Origin: Pinguiococcus pyrenoidosus
Lineage: Eukaryota; Sar; Pinguiophyceae; Pinguiochrysidales; Pinguiochrysidaceae
Direction: 5' to 3'
DNA length: 48,615 bases
Assembly: GCA_019677205.1 (NCBI GenBank)
Contig: JAAMXY010000178.1
Location: 8,290 to 56,904, forward strand
The translations under genes and the position numbers were made by a program. Positions 15,001 through 24,748 of the stretch are shown in pieces. Below the pieces are notes generated by a model. The model searched no databases, was not told where the DNA came from, and saw only the letters and a list, made by a program, of their open reading frames with translations. Position 1 is the first letter of the stretch; every line of letters starts with the position of its first letter.

Positions 15001-18000
15001 GTCGCGACCAGGATCTCGAGCAGAGCTTCCTAGTGCCGCCTGCAGCTCTGGAGTGGCCTCACCAGCAGAGGCGCTCAGGCCATGGACGGACCGCTGGATT
15101 CGATGCTCGCACAGGCACAGCAGCTGCAGAACTGTTGTGCCCTCCCGCGACAGCAAGGCGCGACGCGCTTGGCTGCCGTGGCTTCGGTCCTTGACGTCCC
15201 TGGCAAATGCATCTCGTTGTCGACCACAGCACTGCAATTGAAAGGCCAGCAAGGATGCCAGGTGCTCCCGCAGAGATTGGCAGACCGTCTTGCTTGGCCC
15301 ATCTCCGACGTGCGGAATGCGCCAGTCCCTAGCTATTCGATTGTGACCTTCCGCGAAGTCCGCTTGACCGAGCATCAGGGGAGCGTTGCCCATGATGCTG
15401 CCATCGAAGGCATTCCACAGGTCTGCCAACTGCTGCAGCTGCAGGCTCATCATTTGAGCATGGGACGGACCGTCGGGACAGGCGTCCGCCCAGACCTGCT
15501 GCAGGAGGCCCGCCATGCGCACGCAGAAGAGAAGGGCCCCCAGGGGCCAAGCGGAGGGCTGCTCCTCGCCCGGGCTGTTTACGAACGCCAGCTGCTGCCT
15601 CTGACCAGGGGCGCTCCAAAGAACCAAACTGAAACGACTCAGGATCTTGGCAAAACCTTCGTAGAGATGCTGAAGGGTGGACCAGCGGTTCTTCGGATCC
15701 GCTGGAAAGCCCGCTCCACCGGGTGCCGCCTGTCCCGCCGCCGTCACTGCGAAGGGAGCGATGGAGGGGTGGCTTGCCGCATCGTCGGCCCGAAGGATCG
15801 GAAAATCGAACGCATCATGATCCCTCGAGAACGCGTTGCGCAGGACCGCGACGTACACCGGCTGCAGGGCGGTGTATCTTGTGATCTCCTCCAGCTGACT
15901 CATGCTGAGCATGTCCTGCTCGGCGGGGTCCTGCTCGGCGGGGTCATGCTGGCCTTCATACCCATGCTCCCGCGAGCTTGCGAGAGCTTTGTCTTCCCCC
16001 GCACTCGATCGCGAGAGAAGCTTCACGGCAGCTGCAAACTTGCGGCAGAGCAAAGCTCGCGCTGTTCGGACCATTTCGGACGATCCATAGAGCAGCACCT
16101 TGGCAAACACAGCGGTGTGAAATGGCGTCGACAAAAGCCACAGGAGCTTGGTCCTGGAGGACAGCTGCCCCGCGCGGTGGGAAGCAGTGGCCTCGTCCAC
16201 GACGCTCTGGTGGTAAACCTCCTCCAAGCACTTCCGCACCGCCTTGCCATGCTGCTTCACCACCACATCCACGACCTTGTTGAAGCTGGTCCAAATCTGC
16301 GAAGGGACCGCATGGTCCCAAGCTTCCATCGCACTTCCCGGCGCTCTGTCCATCAGCTCCAACGTGGTGTCTTCAAGCAGGGAGGGCCAAAATTCGTAGA
16401 GCCTCTGGACTCCGCGATGCGACAAGAAGAGCGGATCGCGCACTTCCGAGCTGTCCTGCTCTTCAAAGGCCCTTACCGAGCCGGGCAAAACCGGCGAAGG
16501 AAGAGCTGAGACGGAGCCTCGAGTGCCAGCAGGCACGGGTCGTTTGATGCCTCGAGGCATGCTCTGGCCCTGTCCAGGTGCTCCGGAGGGAACGCCGTCG
16601 CCAAGCCCGGAGCTGGGCAGCTGAAGGGCGTTGCTGCTCGTGCGAATGCGTCCCGACCGCCGCCGTCGCTTCGCCGCACCCTCCTCTGGCGCGGCGGAGG
16701 ACGCACTTGCAGACGGTCCCGGAGCGGCTCCGCTCGCGTTGCTTGGATTCCAGCGTAGGATTCGCACCACGGACTCCAGCAGCGACTCGATGTGGTTGAA
16801 GGACACCTCCGCCATGACGCTTCGCGATGGTCCTAGCTGTCGGCGTTTCTTCGCCTTGTGTGTCGCAGCCGAGTAGCCTGGCGATGTCACCGCGCTCGCG
16901 CCCCGCGCTTGCCGCTTTCGCATGCTGCACACGAAGAGTGCGCTGGCAGTGTCCACCAGAAAATCAGCCACAGCATCTTCAGGAAGGTGGGATCTTCTGT
17001 ACCTAAGGGAAACAGGAAACCAAGAAGGGCGCGTCAGGGGCGAAGAAGCGGAGATACGCCTAGGCGAGGGGAGATTTCGTACCAGAGCAGTTGGTCGCAC
17101 TTGGAGTGACGCAGTCTGAGCTTCTGCTCCCTGGGTGCGCGGGGGAACACCAGTTTCTCGGCCGCGGCACTGCCGCCGTCGCTAGGCACCAGCAGAAGGG
17201 ACGCGTTGCTGCGCGCGGACTCGTGATCCTGCTGCTTCAGAGCATCCCTCGACAGGAGCCGGAGGTGCTCACAAGCTTGCTTCACTATCGCCTCGGGGAG
17301 AAGGAACCAGAAAGCGTCGCTAGCTTGGTTTCGCGTTCGCGGCTCCCTGGCACCGCTAATCTCTGCGAGCACCATGCTTCCAAGATAGGAGCGGAGAAGG
17401 AAGGTCGCACTGCCTCGATCGCCTCGATCAGAAAATGCGGCCGCCATGAGATGGGGCAGCCCAAGAAAGAGCTCGGGCAAATCGTGCATGCACACGGGCG
17501 AATCCTCCGGCGACAGGAGATAGCCGTGCTCCCCACCGCTCACATTGGCGCTCGAGGTTGCGAAGCGGCTATTGGCAAGCTGGACATACGCCCGGTGCGC
17601 GCGCCGGAAGGCGGTCGTGCTGCTTTCGATCGCCGCCAGTAGGGAGCCCGGACGCACCGAGAACTGGGCATCCAGGCTCGCGAGCCGACCGACCAGACAC
17701 AAGGACGCGACGGAGATGCGGAGGTACTCGATCCCGGCGCTTTGTGCAAACGCTTCATCCAGACTGGTGACGATCCAAGGCAGGGAATCGGCCCTTGGCG
17801 TCGTCGTCGCGACGCCCCAGGCGTCACTGGACTTCTGGCTGCGGTGCTTCATTTCTCCGCTGGTTCCCGGCTGCGGCACCTCCCGGTACGCGGACCTCAA
17901 GGACGGGTTGTAGTGCCTCTGCGAAGGCGCGGCCTCCGCCAAGGTCTCCATCAGCTGGCTGGGCAGGTCCAAGGTGCACGACAGCTCGCGCATTCGCTTC

Positions 18001-18914
18001 AGCGCGGGGTGGTTCGCGAGGCCTCCGTCGAAGAGATAGGATTCCAGGATGGTCTCCCCCGCCGCCGAGCTGCGCATTCCTCCGACGGGCTTCGGCTCGT
18101 CGCCAAGTCCCAGCGCCACGGCGTTGAGGACGTCCGCTAGGGCGGCGAGGTCACTTCGCAGCGCGAGTAGGTTGCCCATGGAGGCGTCCAGGTCGTGCAT
18201 GTCATCTTCCATGGAGTCCACCGAAGTCGCGTGCGTGGGGCCCATGAGGCTGACCTTCTCCTGACGAGACATGGGCAGCCAGGACATGAACGACTCGGGC
18301 ACGCTTCGAAGCAGCTGGTCAAGGCCTTCTTGCTCCATCTGCCTCGGTTGCAGCGAGAAGCCGCTCAGCGACCCGACGGAAACACCCGTCAGCACCGCGA
18401 AGAGCTGCATGCCCGCGTTGACGAACTTCGCCGACGGATTATGGACCGCCTGCAGCAGGCTGGACAGCAGCTCGAGCATCGCCTGAGCGCTGGGGATCGT
18501 CAGATCCGTAAGAGCCGCTCCCGACGCCGAGAATGCCTCGGCGTTGCCTTGCTTGGCGCTCTCCTCATAGCTTTCACAGGCGCCGCTCACGACGCCGACC
18601 GCCACCTGCGCCACCCAGAGAAGCGGATGCTTAGTGCGGCTGGGCACGAAGACCCCAGCCTCACCGGCTCTTTCCTCTCCAAGACCTACCTGGCTCAAAA
18701 TCTCCAAGATAAAGCTGGCGTCTTCGGCCGGTACGTCGCGCAGGAACACAAAATCCTGACCCGCCCTCTGGCTTAGGCGCTCGAGGAGGCGCTCGAGCAT
18801 GCTGATCACGAGGTCACTCTGGCGCGTTTGCGCCACAATGGCGTCCGCATGGACTGCCAGGCCCAAGATCACTCTGGTGAAGAGCTCTCGGGTGGTTTCA
18901 AACGACTGATTCAT
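1..18914 (-). CDS. UBR4: Giant UBR4/BIG-type E3 ubiquitin ligase (N-recognin), 3' end cut by window edge
   Basis: Family members bind N-degrons through a UBR-box zinc finger and act as huge ubiquitin ligases. Exon 1 is 18914..17083, the intron is 17003..17082 (80 nt, GT-AG, splitting a Trp codon), and exon 2 is 17002..1. Exon 2 stays open for 5,667 codons and leaves the window without a stop, so 6,278 residues are visible (human UBR4 is about 5,200). The UBR box is at residues ~2020-2088 (12571..12777), with Cys/His spacing like UBR4, including HWFHCYSC, HRDHD and FFCDCGA. A Cys-rich cluster at ~4208-4254 (6073..6213; CPRC, CRHC, CRNC, CSECGYC) matches the conserved UBR4/BIG cluster. Near residue 5990 (about 815..870) the motif YRLAGVDGEATEE matches the start of the UBR4 C-terminal ligase region, so only the last few hundred residues should be missing. 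Between the Cys cluster and that region lies a long Ser/Arg/Ala-rich stretch. The start is the first Met of exon 1; an upstream non-coding exon is possible. Confidence 0.93.
12571..12777 (-). other. UBR-box zinc finger coding segment of the UBR4-like gene
   Basis: This segment encodes about 69 residues that are rich in Cys and His. It holds the substrate-binding UBR fold: an opening Cys, the HWFHCYSC pair, a CCEACLLRCHRDHD stretch, a FFCDCGAG core, and closing Cys residues. It is the strongest diagnostic for naming the surrounding gene. The reading frame is the same as the open frame at 16923 and at position 3, which shows that the exon is continuous. Confidence 0.93.
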
Positions 18915-19579
18915 GGCTGCTTGCCCGCTCGGAGGCGGCGCCGCAGAAAAGCCACGGGGCTTCCGCTCGCGAAGGATTTGCGGCGGAGTCCTCGACGCAG
19001 CTGTCCGCAGAACTCACATACACCACGGGATCACCGCGAAGATCGGAGCGACGCGCGCGCAAATGGGCTGCAGACGCGCGCGCCTTCGAGCCGCCTGTGG
19101 CCCTCGGGAGGCTGGGACGTTGAGAGTACTGGCGAGGTATCCAGCGGGTACACCTTGAAGTAGCTTGCCTCGCATACCTGAGTATACCAGGAGTACCCGG
19201 CACAGAATGGTGGAGGAGGTTGGGCTTCGGCTAGAGAGATCGGTGAAAACGAAGCATGAAGTAGCCAATGGCTTGCGGAACGGAGAGATCCGCGGGATCC
19301 GTCATTGGATGGAGCGGTTGGCCGGGGCTGCTGATTGGAAAACCGATCCGTGGTCTTGTTTCCATTGTTTGATTGATTCTTGATTTGATTTTTTGTTTCT
19401 ATTTCTATCATTCACTATCGAATCTACATACCATGTTTCGATACTTGTAATACCGACCAAGCTTCCAATACTGAACTTTTTAAAATTCAAATAAAAATAT
19501 TCGTAATGAAATACTCAATACTCAAAAAGTGATATTCACAAAACGTGGAAGCGCGGCTCCTGCGCGCCGTTCATTTCAA
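18915..19579. promoter_or_regulatory. Divergent intergenic spacer, UBR4-like (-) / UPRT (+)
   Basis: There is no gene here that I can support. The UBR4 side (18915-19150) is GC-rich. The UPRT side (about 19370-19550) is strongly AT-rich with T and A runs, and is the likely promoter and 5' UTR for the UPRT gene. No clear TATA box or known operator can be assigned by eye. Confidence 0.5.
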
Positions 19580-20317
19580 ATGCGCCGTTCTTGGCGCGCT
19601 CGGGTTTTGGCGCGCGTTCTTCCTCTGGCGTTGGCCAGTCCCTTTTTGCCCGCAGTCATGGCCACTGCCCCACCGAATCTTCACTTGCTGTCGCCACGCA
19701 CCGTGGCGCCGCTGCTGGGCGCGCTGCGGGACGCGAGCACGGACACGCCGAAGTTCGTGTTCTACGCGTCGCGCCTGCACACCTTGCTGGCCGAGGAGGC
19801 TTTGGCGTGGCAGAGCGACGACGAGGTGAGCATCACCACGCCCACAGGCGCCGTGGTGGCCATCACGCCCGCATGTCGCGCCGCCGAGCTGTGCGCAGTA
19901 TCGATCGTCCGCGCGGGGGACGCCCTCCTGGAGAGCGTGCGGCGCTGCGAGCCGGGCATCTCGGTGGGCAAAGTGCTGATCCAAAGGGACGAGAGCAGCG
20001 CGGACAAGCTTCCCAAGCTGTTCTACAGCAAGTTCCCGCCGGACATCGCCGACAAGAAGGTGCTGCTGCTGGACCCGATGTTGGCCACTGGAGGCTCGGC
20101 CAAGATGGCCGTCCAGTGCCTGGTGGAGCGCGGGGTGGAGGCGTCTCGCATCACTTTCGTCAACGTGGTGTGCTGTCCTGAGGGGCTGCAGAGCTTGCTC
20201 GAGGCGTTTCCCAGCCTCCGCGTGGTGTCGGCGGCCATGGACGACGGCCTCAACGAGCACAAGTACATCATGCCTGGCTTGGGAGACTACGGCGACCGCT
20301 ACTTCGGGACGCTTTAG
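19580..20317 (+). CDS. UPRT: Uracil phosphoribosyltransferase
   Basis: The enzyme converts uracil and PRPP to UMP and pyrophosphate in pyrimidine salvage. This is a single exon of 245 codons. The PRPP-binding loop LLLDPMLATGGS is centred on Asp165, and the C-terminus carries the uracil-binding signature YIMPGLGDYGDRYFGTL, so both sites needed for true UPRT activity are present. The first in-frame ATG is at 19580 and adds 26 residues (Arg-rich, then a hydrophobic Leu/Ala/Pro stretch) before a second Met at 19658, where the conserved domain begins. The extension could be a targeting peptide, or translation may start at the second Met. It lies tail to tail with the HU/EF-hand gene, 90 bp away. 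Confidence 0.93.
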   Translation: MRRSWRARVLARVLPLALASPFLPAVMATAPPNLHLLSPRTVAPLLGALRDASTDTPKFVFYASRLHTLLAEEALAWQSDDEVSITTPTGAVVAITPACRAAELCAVSIVRAGDALLESVRRCEPGISVGKVLIQRDESSADKLPKLFYSKFPPDIADKKVLLLDPMLATGGSAKMAVQCLVERGVEASRITFVNVVCCPEGLQSLLEAFPSLRVVSAAMDDGLNEHKYIMPGLGDYGDRYFGTL

Positions 20318-20407
20318 GCTCGAGGAAATGAACGAAGGAGCGCTGTTGGACTTGTCGCTTTGAAGCCGATTCGACGGGGGTCATCAGCTTGCCGTTGCAG
20401 ACCCCTC

Positions 20408-23400
20408 CTACCAAAGAGGATTCCGGCGCTCGCCTGGCTCGCGCTGCTGGCGGCCACCGCGTCGGCGGGGCGCACCGGCTCGTTCCTTGGCTGCTCTTCG
20501 CATCCGGTGAGTGGTCTGCGGTCTGATGCTGGAGGAATCACGACTGACCGCGCGTTCCTGCTCTTCCACCTCTGCAAGAGTCGAGCACAGAGGGACGACC
20601 GCGTCAGCGCCATCGCGACGGGCTTCGGGTGGCCAAGGTCGAGCAGTACCTCCAAAGAGATCGATGCTGGCGTCGTCGGCCAGCCCTTGGCGCTTCAGGC
20701 GAGCTCGGTAGCCGTCCGCGTCGCGGCGGTCGACGCCCAGGTCATCCCGCACCTCCTCAATGGTCTCCCTGACAAATGGAAGGTGCGTGAGGACTTCGGC
20801 TTTCCCCTGGCCAAACGTCACCCAAGCCTCGACGCCTCTCGTTTTGCCAACCTACCTTCCATCCCGATGGCGCACCAGAACCCGTCGATTCGAGGAGTTG
20901 GCGGCCCATCCTTGGCCACCGGAGATGTGCCACGAGTTGCGGATCATCAGCTCGAAGTAGTCGTCGCCGTCGATGCTGGCGCTGATGCCCTGGTAGTACT
21001 CGAGGAACTCATCCAAGGTGACGATGCCGTCGCGCTCGTGCAAGTCGAACTGCGCCAAGAAGGTTTCGAGGGCGTCGTCGGAAGAGATGGTCCCGTTGAT
21101 CACCTCGGGATGCTGGCTGGTGTCGTAGACTTCGCGGAGGTCGTCGATGGTGACCAGGCCGTCGCCGGTCTTGTCCAACTTGGCGTAGGCCATCTCCACC
21201 AGCTCCTTGCGGCGGTCGCTCATGTCACCTCGCAGTCCCACCAGGAACTCGTCGAAGCTGATCATCCCATCGCCGTTCCTGTCGAAGAAGGTCATGATCT
21301 GGTCGAGCTCGCTGAGGTTGAGCTCGATGCCGTAGTCCTGCAGCCCGTACTTGAGCTCCGCTTTGGACAGCCGCCCGTCCCCGGAATCGTCCATCACCTG
21401 GAGAGCGCGAGCGACGCCGCGGATGCCGATCTGGGCGCCCCATCGTTCCAGGATCTTGGCGCGGACCTTCTCCACGATGTTGCTCGGCCTCTTCGACTTC
21501 GCGTCCTTCCCGAACCGTTGCTGGAGCGCCTCGAAGAGCTGCCGGAGCGGGATCTCCGTGCCCCGTGGCACTTGCAGGGCCTCCGAGAGACTCCTGACCA
21601 GCCCTTCCGCAGCGAGCTTGCTCATCTGGCGGTCACAGGACTGGAGCGCGCGCTCGAGGTGGTAGGGCATCATGGTGGGGTCCATCACGACCTGGGGTGC
21701 CTTCAACTTCGTCAAGAACTGCTCGAACGCACAGGGCGGTTCGTAGAAGAGCGTCTTGATGAAGAAGATGGGGTCCTCGGTGGGATCCTTTGCCGACGAC
21801 GTCTCCGGCAGCTCTTCTCGTTGCTGACTTCTTCCTGTCCGCCGCTTGGCACCCTCCGGCTTCCGACTGCTGGTTCGCGTGGATAGCCTCGATGGAGTCG
21901 GCGGCGTCGGCGGCGGCGCGGCCCGAGAGCCTGGCGTGCGCATGCGGCCAGCACAAGGGTCCCTTCCGCGCCTTGCGCTGCGCCTCTCATTCCTCCCCGG
22001 CGGTCTGGCCCGAGCGGGCGGGCGGCGGGGCCGCTCCTCCGGCGTGGCGTCCCCCCATGTGAGTCCGACGGACGCGGCCTCAATCCCCTGCCGTCGGAGT
22101 CGGTCACGGTATCCGCCTTCCAGGTCTCCGCGGACGTTCAGGTCGTCCTCGACCACTTCTATCGTCTCCCTCCCGTCGGCGTGCTTCACCAGGACCCTCC
22201 GGTTTGCCGAGTTCTCGCACCACCCTTCCCCGCCGGCGATGTGCCACGCGTTCCTCATCATGAGCTCGAAGTAGTCGTCGTCGTCGATTGAGGCGCTGAC
22301 GTCGCGATAGTACTCGACGAACTCGTTTGCGTCAACGATGCCGTCTTTCTCGAGAGTGTCAAACTGATCCAGGAAGTCCAGCAGAGCGTCATCCTCGGAC
22401 ATGGTCCCGTTCTGGACCGAGGGATGCTGGCTGGCGTCGTAGCTCTCGCGGATGTCCTCCAACGTCACGACGCCGTCCCCCGACGCGTCCAACTTCTCGA
22501 ACGCCAGCATCACAAGATCCCTGCGTCGCTCGTTCATCTCCCCCCGCAAGCCCGTCAGAAGCTCGTCGAAGGAGACGTTGCCGTCGCCGTCGCGATCAAA
22601 GTATGCCATGAGCGACGTGAGATCCCTCTCCGACAGCTCGAGGCCCATATCCCGCAGTCCGTACTTCAGCTCCGCCTTGCTCAGCTTTCCATCCCCATTG
22701 TCGTCCATGATCCTCAAAACTCTGGCAACGCTGCGGATGCCGTGGCTGCCGCCCCGAGAGATCAGGAGCTCGCGGACTTTGTCGACCGTTTGCCTGTTTC
22801 TCAGCGTCGCATTCGCGGCCACTCCGCGCGGATCCCTCCGAGCGGTGGACGGCTCCGTCCAGCCACCCTGCTCACCGTCCCTCTGCCGACTTCCTCGTCG
22901 ACTGGTGGATCTTTGCACACGAGGTGAGTCCTGGATGTTGAAGCTGCTGACGCTGCTCGCGTCGTCGCGAACTCCTCTTGAAGAAGAGCCTTTCTCCGGC
23001 GTGATCCCTCCGCTTCTCCTTGCTCCGGGATCCGCAAATCGTCTGACGAAGTCCGGCGTGAATCGGTATCGCAGATGGTCGCCTCGCACTTGAATTTCCA
23101 CCACGGGATGCAGGTTCAGAGAGACGGTGTCGGTGGCTCCCGACTTGCGGATCAAGGACGAGAAGGTCTTCAGCACGCCACGGACGATTTCCTCCACCGC
23201 ACTTCTCGCCAGTCCAGAATTCTTGGCGAGAAGTGCGAAGTTCAGCTTGCTGGTCGGCTGCGGCTTGGAGATGGGCTCCGGCGCGTGCCTGATGCGGCTG
23301 TGACTCATGAACTCGGGCGACACGAGAAAGCCTGGGATGAGCTTCACGTCCGTGACGAAGCAGCCAAAGAGATCCACGAAAAGGTTGCGGCCTCTTAGCA

Positions 23401-23650
23401 AGGTCCCCTCTAGGATCTGCGTAGCAAGATGGCAGCAGGGCACGACTAAGAGACGAAGAAGCTTGTGCTGGGATGCAACGCTGCACCGCGACTTGCCTAC
23501 CTTGCCGATTTCGCGCCACACACTGAGTATCTCATCGAGGCTGGCAACCCCCCGAAGTCGATCATCGTGCGCCAGCTTCAAGACGTCGAAAGAAGACGCC
23601 ATGGGCAGGGTACCGGCGCCCGAAGCGGCGGAGGCGTTGTTGAAGAACAT
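20408..23650 (-). CDS. CCDC81-type HU-domain protein fused to two calcyphosin-like EF-hand modules
   Basis: Exons are 23650..23501, 23416..20856 and 20768..20408, giving 1,023 residues. Intron 1 (84 nt) is a multiple of three with no stop, so it is recognised by its splice sites and because removing it restores the HU fold (EIGK joined to ILEGTLLRGRNLFVDLFG). Residues ~20-210 resemble the paired eukaryotic HU domains of CCDC81, a centrosome protein. Module 1 (~265-500) and module 2 (~700-930) each carry EF-hand loops (for example DDNGDGKLSKAE, DRDGDGNVSFDE, DASGDGVVTLED) followed by a calcyphosin-like SASIDDDDYFELMMRNAWHI segment and a short NRRVLVKHADGRETIE tail. The splice at 20856/20768 rebuilds that same tail in module 2, which confirms it. 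The C-terminus is Arg-rich. A calcium-responsive ciliary or centrosomal role is inference. An alternative start Met is at 23602. Confidence 0.85.
23417..23500 (-). other. In-frame 84-nt intron in the HU/EF-hand gene
   Basis: The donor GTAGGC and acceptor CTACGCAG flank an 84-nt stretch that has no stop in the coding frame. Read through, it would insert 28 residues in the middle of the first HU domain. Conservation of the flanking HU sequence argues that it is spliced out. Retention would still leave an open protein. Confidence 0.75.
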
Positions 23651-24748
23651 TATTTGAAAAAAACTCTGGGCGTGACAGCTGGAAAAAGGGGTGAAATGAA
23701 TTGAACTGGTGGAGTTCCTGTTCTTATAGTCATAAATATATAGGAATGAAATAAGTACTAACGTAAAATTACAAAATAAAGTCGAGCTCCTCGCGAAATT
23801 AGCAAATTCTTGATTCCTGAAATCTAAAAATGATCGGTATTGTTGGTTCTAATTTGGAAAATGCACTTTGTTTTTTCCTTTTTCTCTTCTTTCTCTTCTT
23901 TCATCCCTTGCCGAGACTTTCACTTTCCCTTTCCGGACATTGGGCCGTTTTCAAAAAGTCAGCTTGAGAACAATCTACACCAATCATGAGTCTATATTCC
24001 TTTGTGCAGCTCTTCGGATTGGCGATCGGCTTACGTACTTCCAGTTCTTTCATTAAAATTCCCACTAAAATGCTTCCGAAAGCAGGAGCAGAAGACTAAT
24101 TCTGACCAATCCAGACTACAGTATCTGGGCGTGGGTCAATCACAGGCAGGCTTCAAAATCGAAAACCGATCGACCTCAAACCATCGCGTCAGTGCGTCCA
24201 CATCTGTCCCCATTTCATTGGCTTACTCTTCCGCCTGGCCTGGTCCCATCCAGTGTTGGACTTCTGCGATAGGATTCTCATCCATGCTCCGATATTTATC
24301 ATCTCCTCCGTAGAAATGCTTCCTTCAAGCGACCATACAGCCCGCTCCACTCCACAGCCCTCTAACCCCGTAGCACACGCACTTCAATCTCTCGCGTGTT
24401 CAGTTTTGTTCGCCCGTCAGCCAATCCTTGGCCTCCAGCCCCGACCTTTCGACCATTTCCAGCTCTTTACTGCCGCCATACATCTCCGCACCCCAACCCC
24501 TCGTCAAGTTCCGTCCAATCCCAACGCGCGAGCTGTCGCCTGCTGGTTCCGCAGCGGAACTTACTAAGCGTCTTAAGTGCCCGGCCGACGCCGCTCCCCT
24601 GAGCCGCCTGCAGGGGCGAAACTCTCCGTTTCTTCACTCTGCTGGCCAGGCATAGCTTTGGCAGAGCCCGGAGACTCGGAAAGACGGGCCCTCCACGCGA
24701 CGGACGGACGCCGTGGCGGCCTGACGCCCGCTCTTGCAGCACTGCAAG
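23651..24748. promoter_or_regulatory. Divergent 1.1-kb spacer, HU/EF-hand gene (-) / HERC-like gene (+)
   Basis: There is no supportable gene. 23700-24100 is AT-rich and includes a pyrimidine tract at about 23868-23905. 24100-24748 rises in GC toward the HERC-like start and is probably its 5' UTR. Short open frames here show no conserved features. Confidence 0.5.

Noticed and set aside
15082-16509. 475-residue plus-strand open frame
   Set aside because: It is antisense to the UBR4 exon in a low-stop frame; no domain or start context supports it.
20360-21886. 508-residue plus-strand open frame overlapping the EF-hand gene
   Set aside because: It is the reverse complement of well-conserved EF-hand loops; the Asp-rich opposite strand creates a Val/Leu/His-rich shadow.
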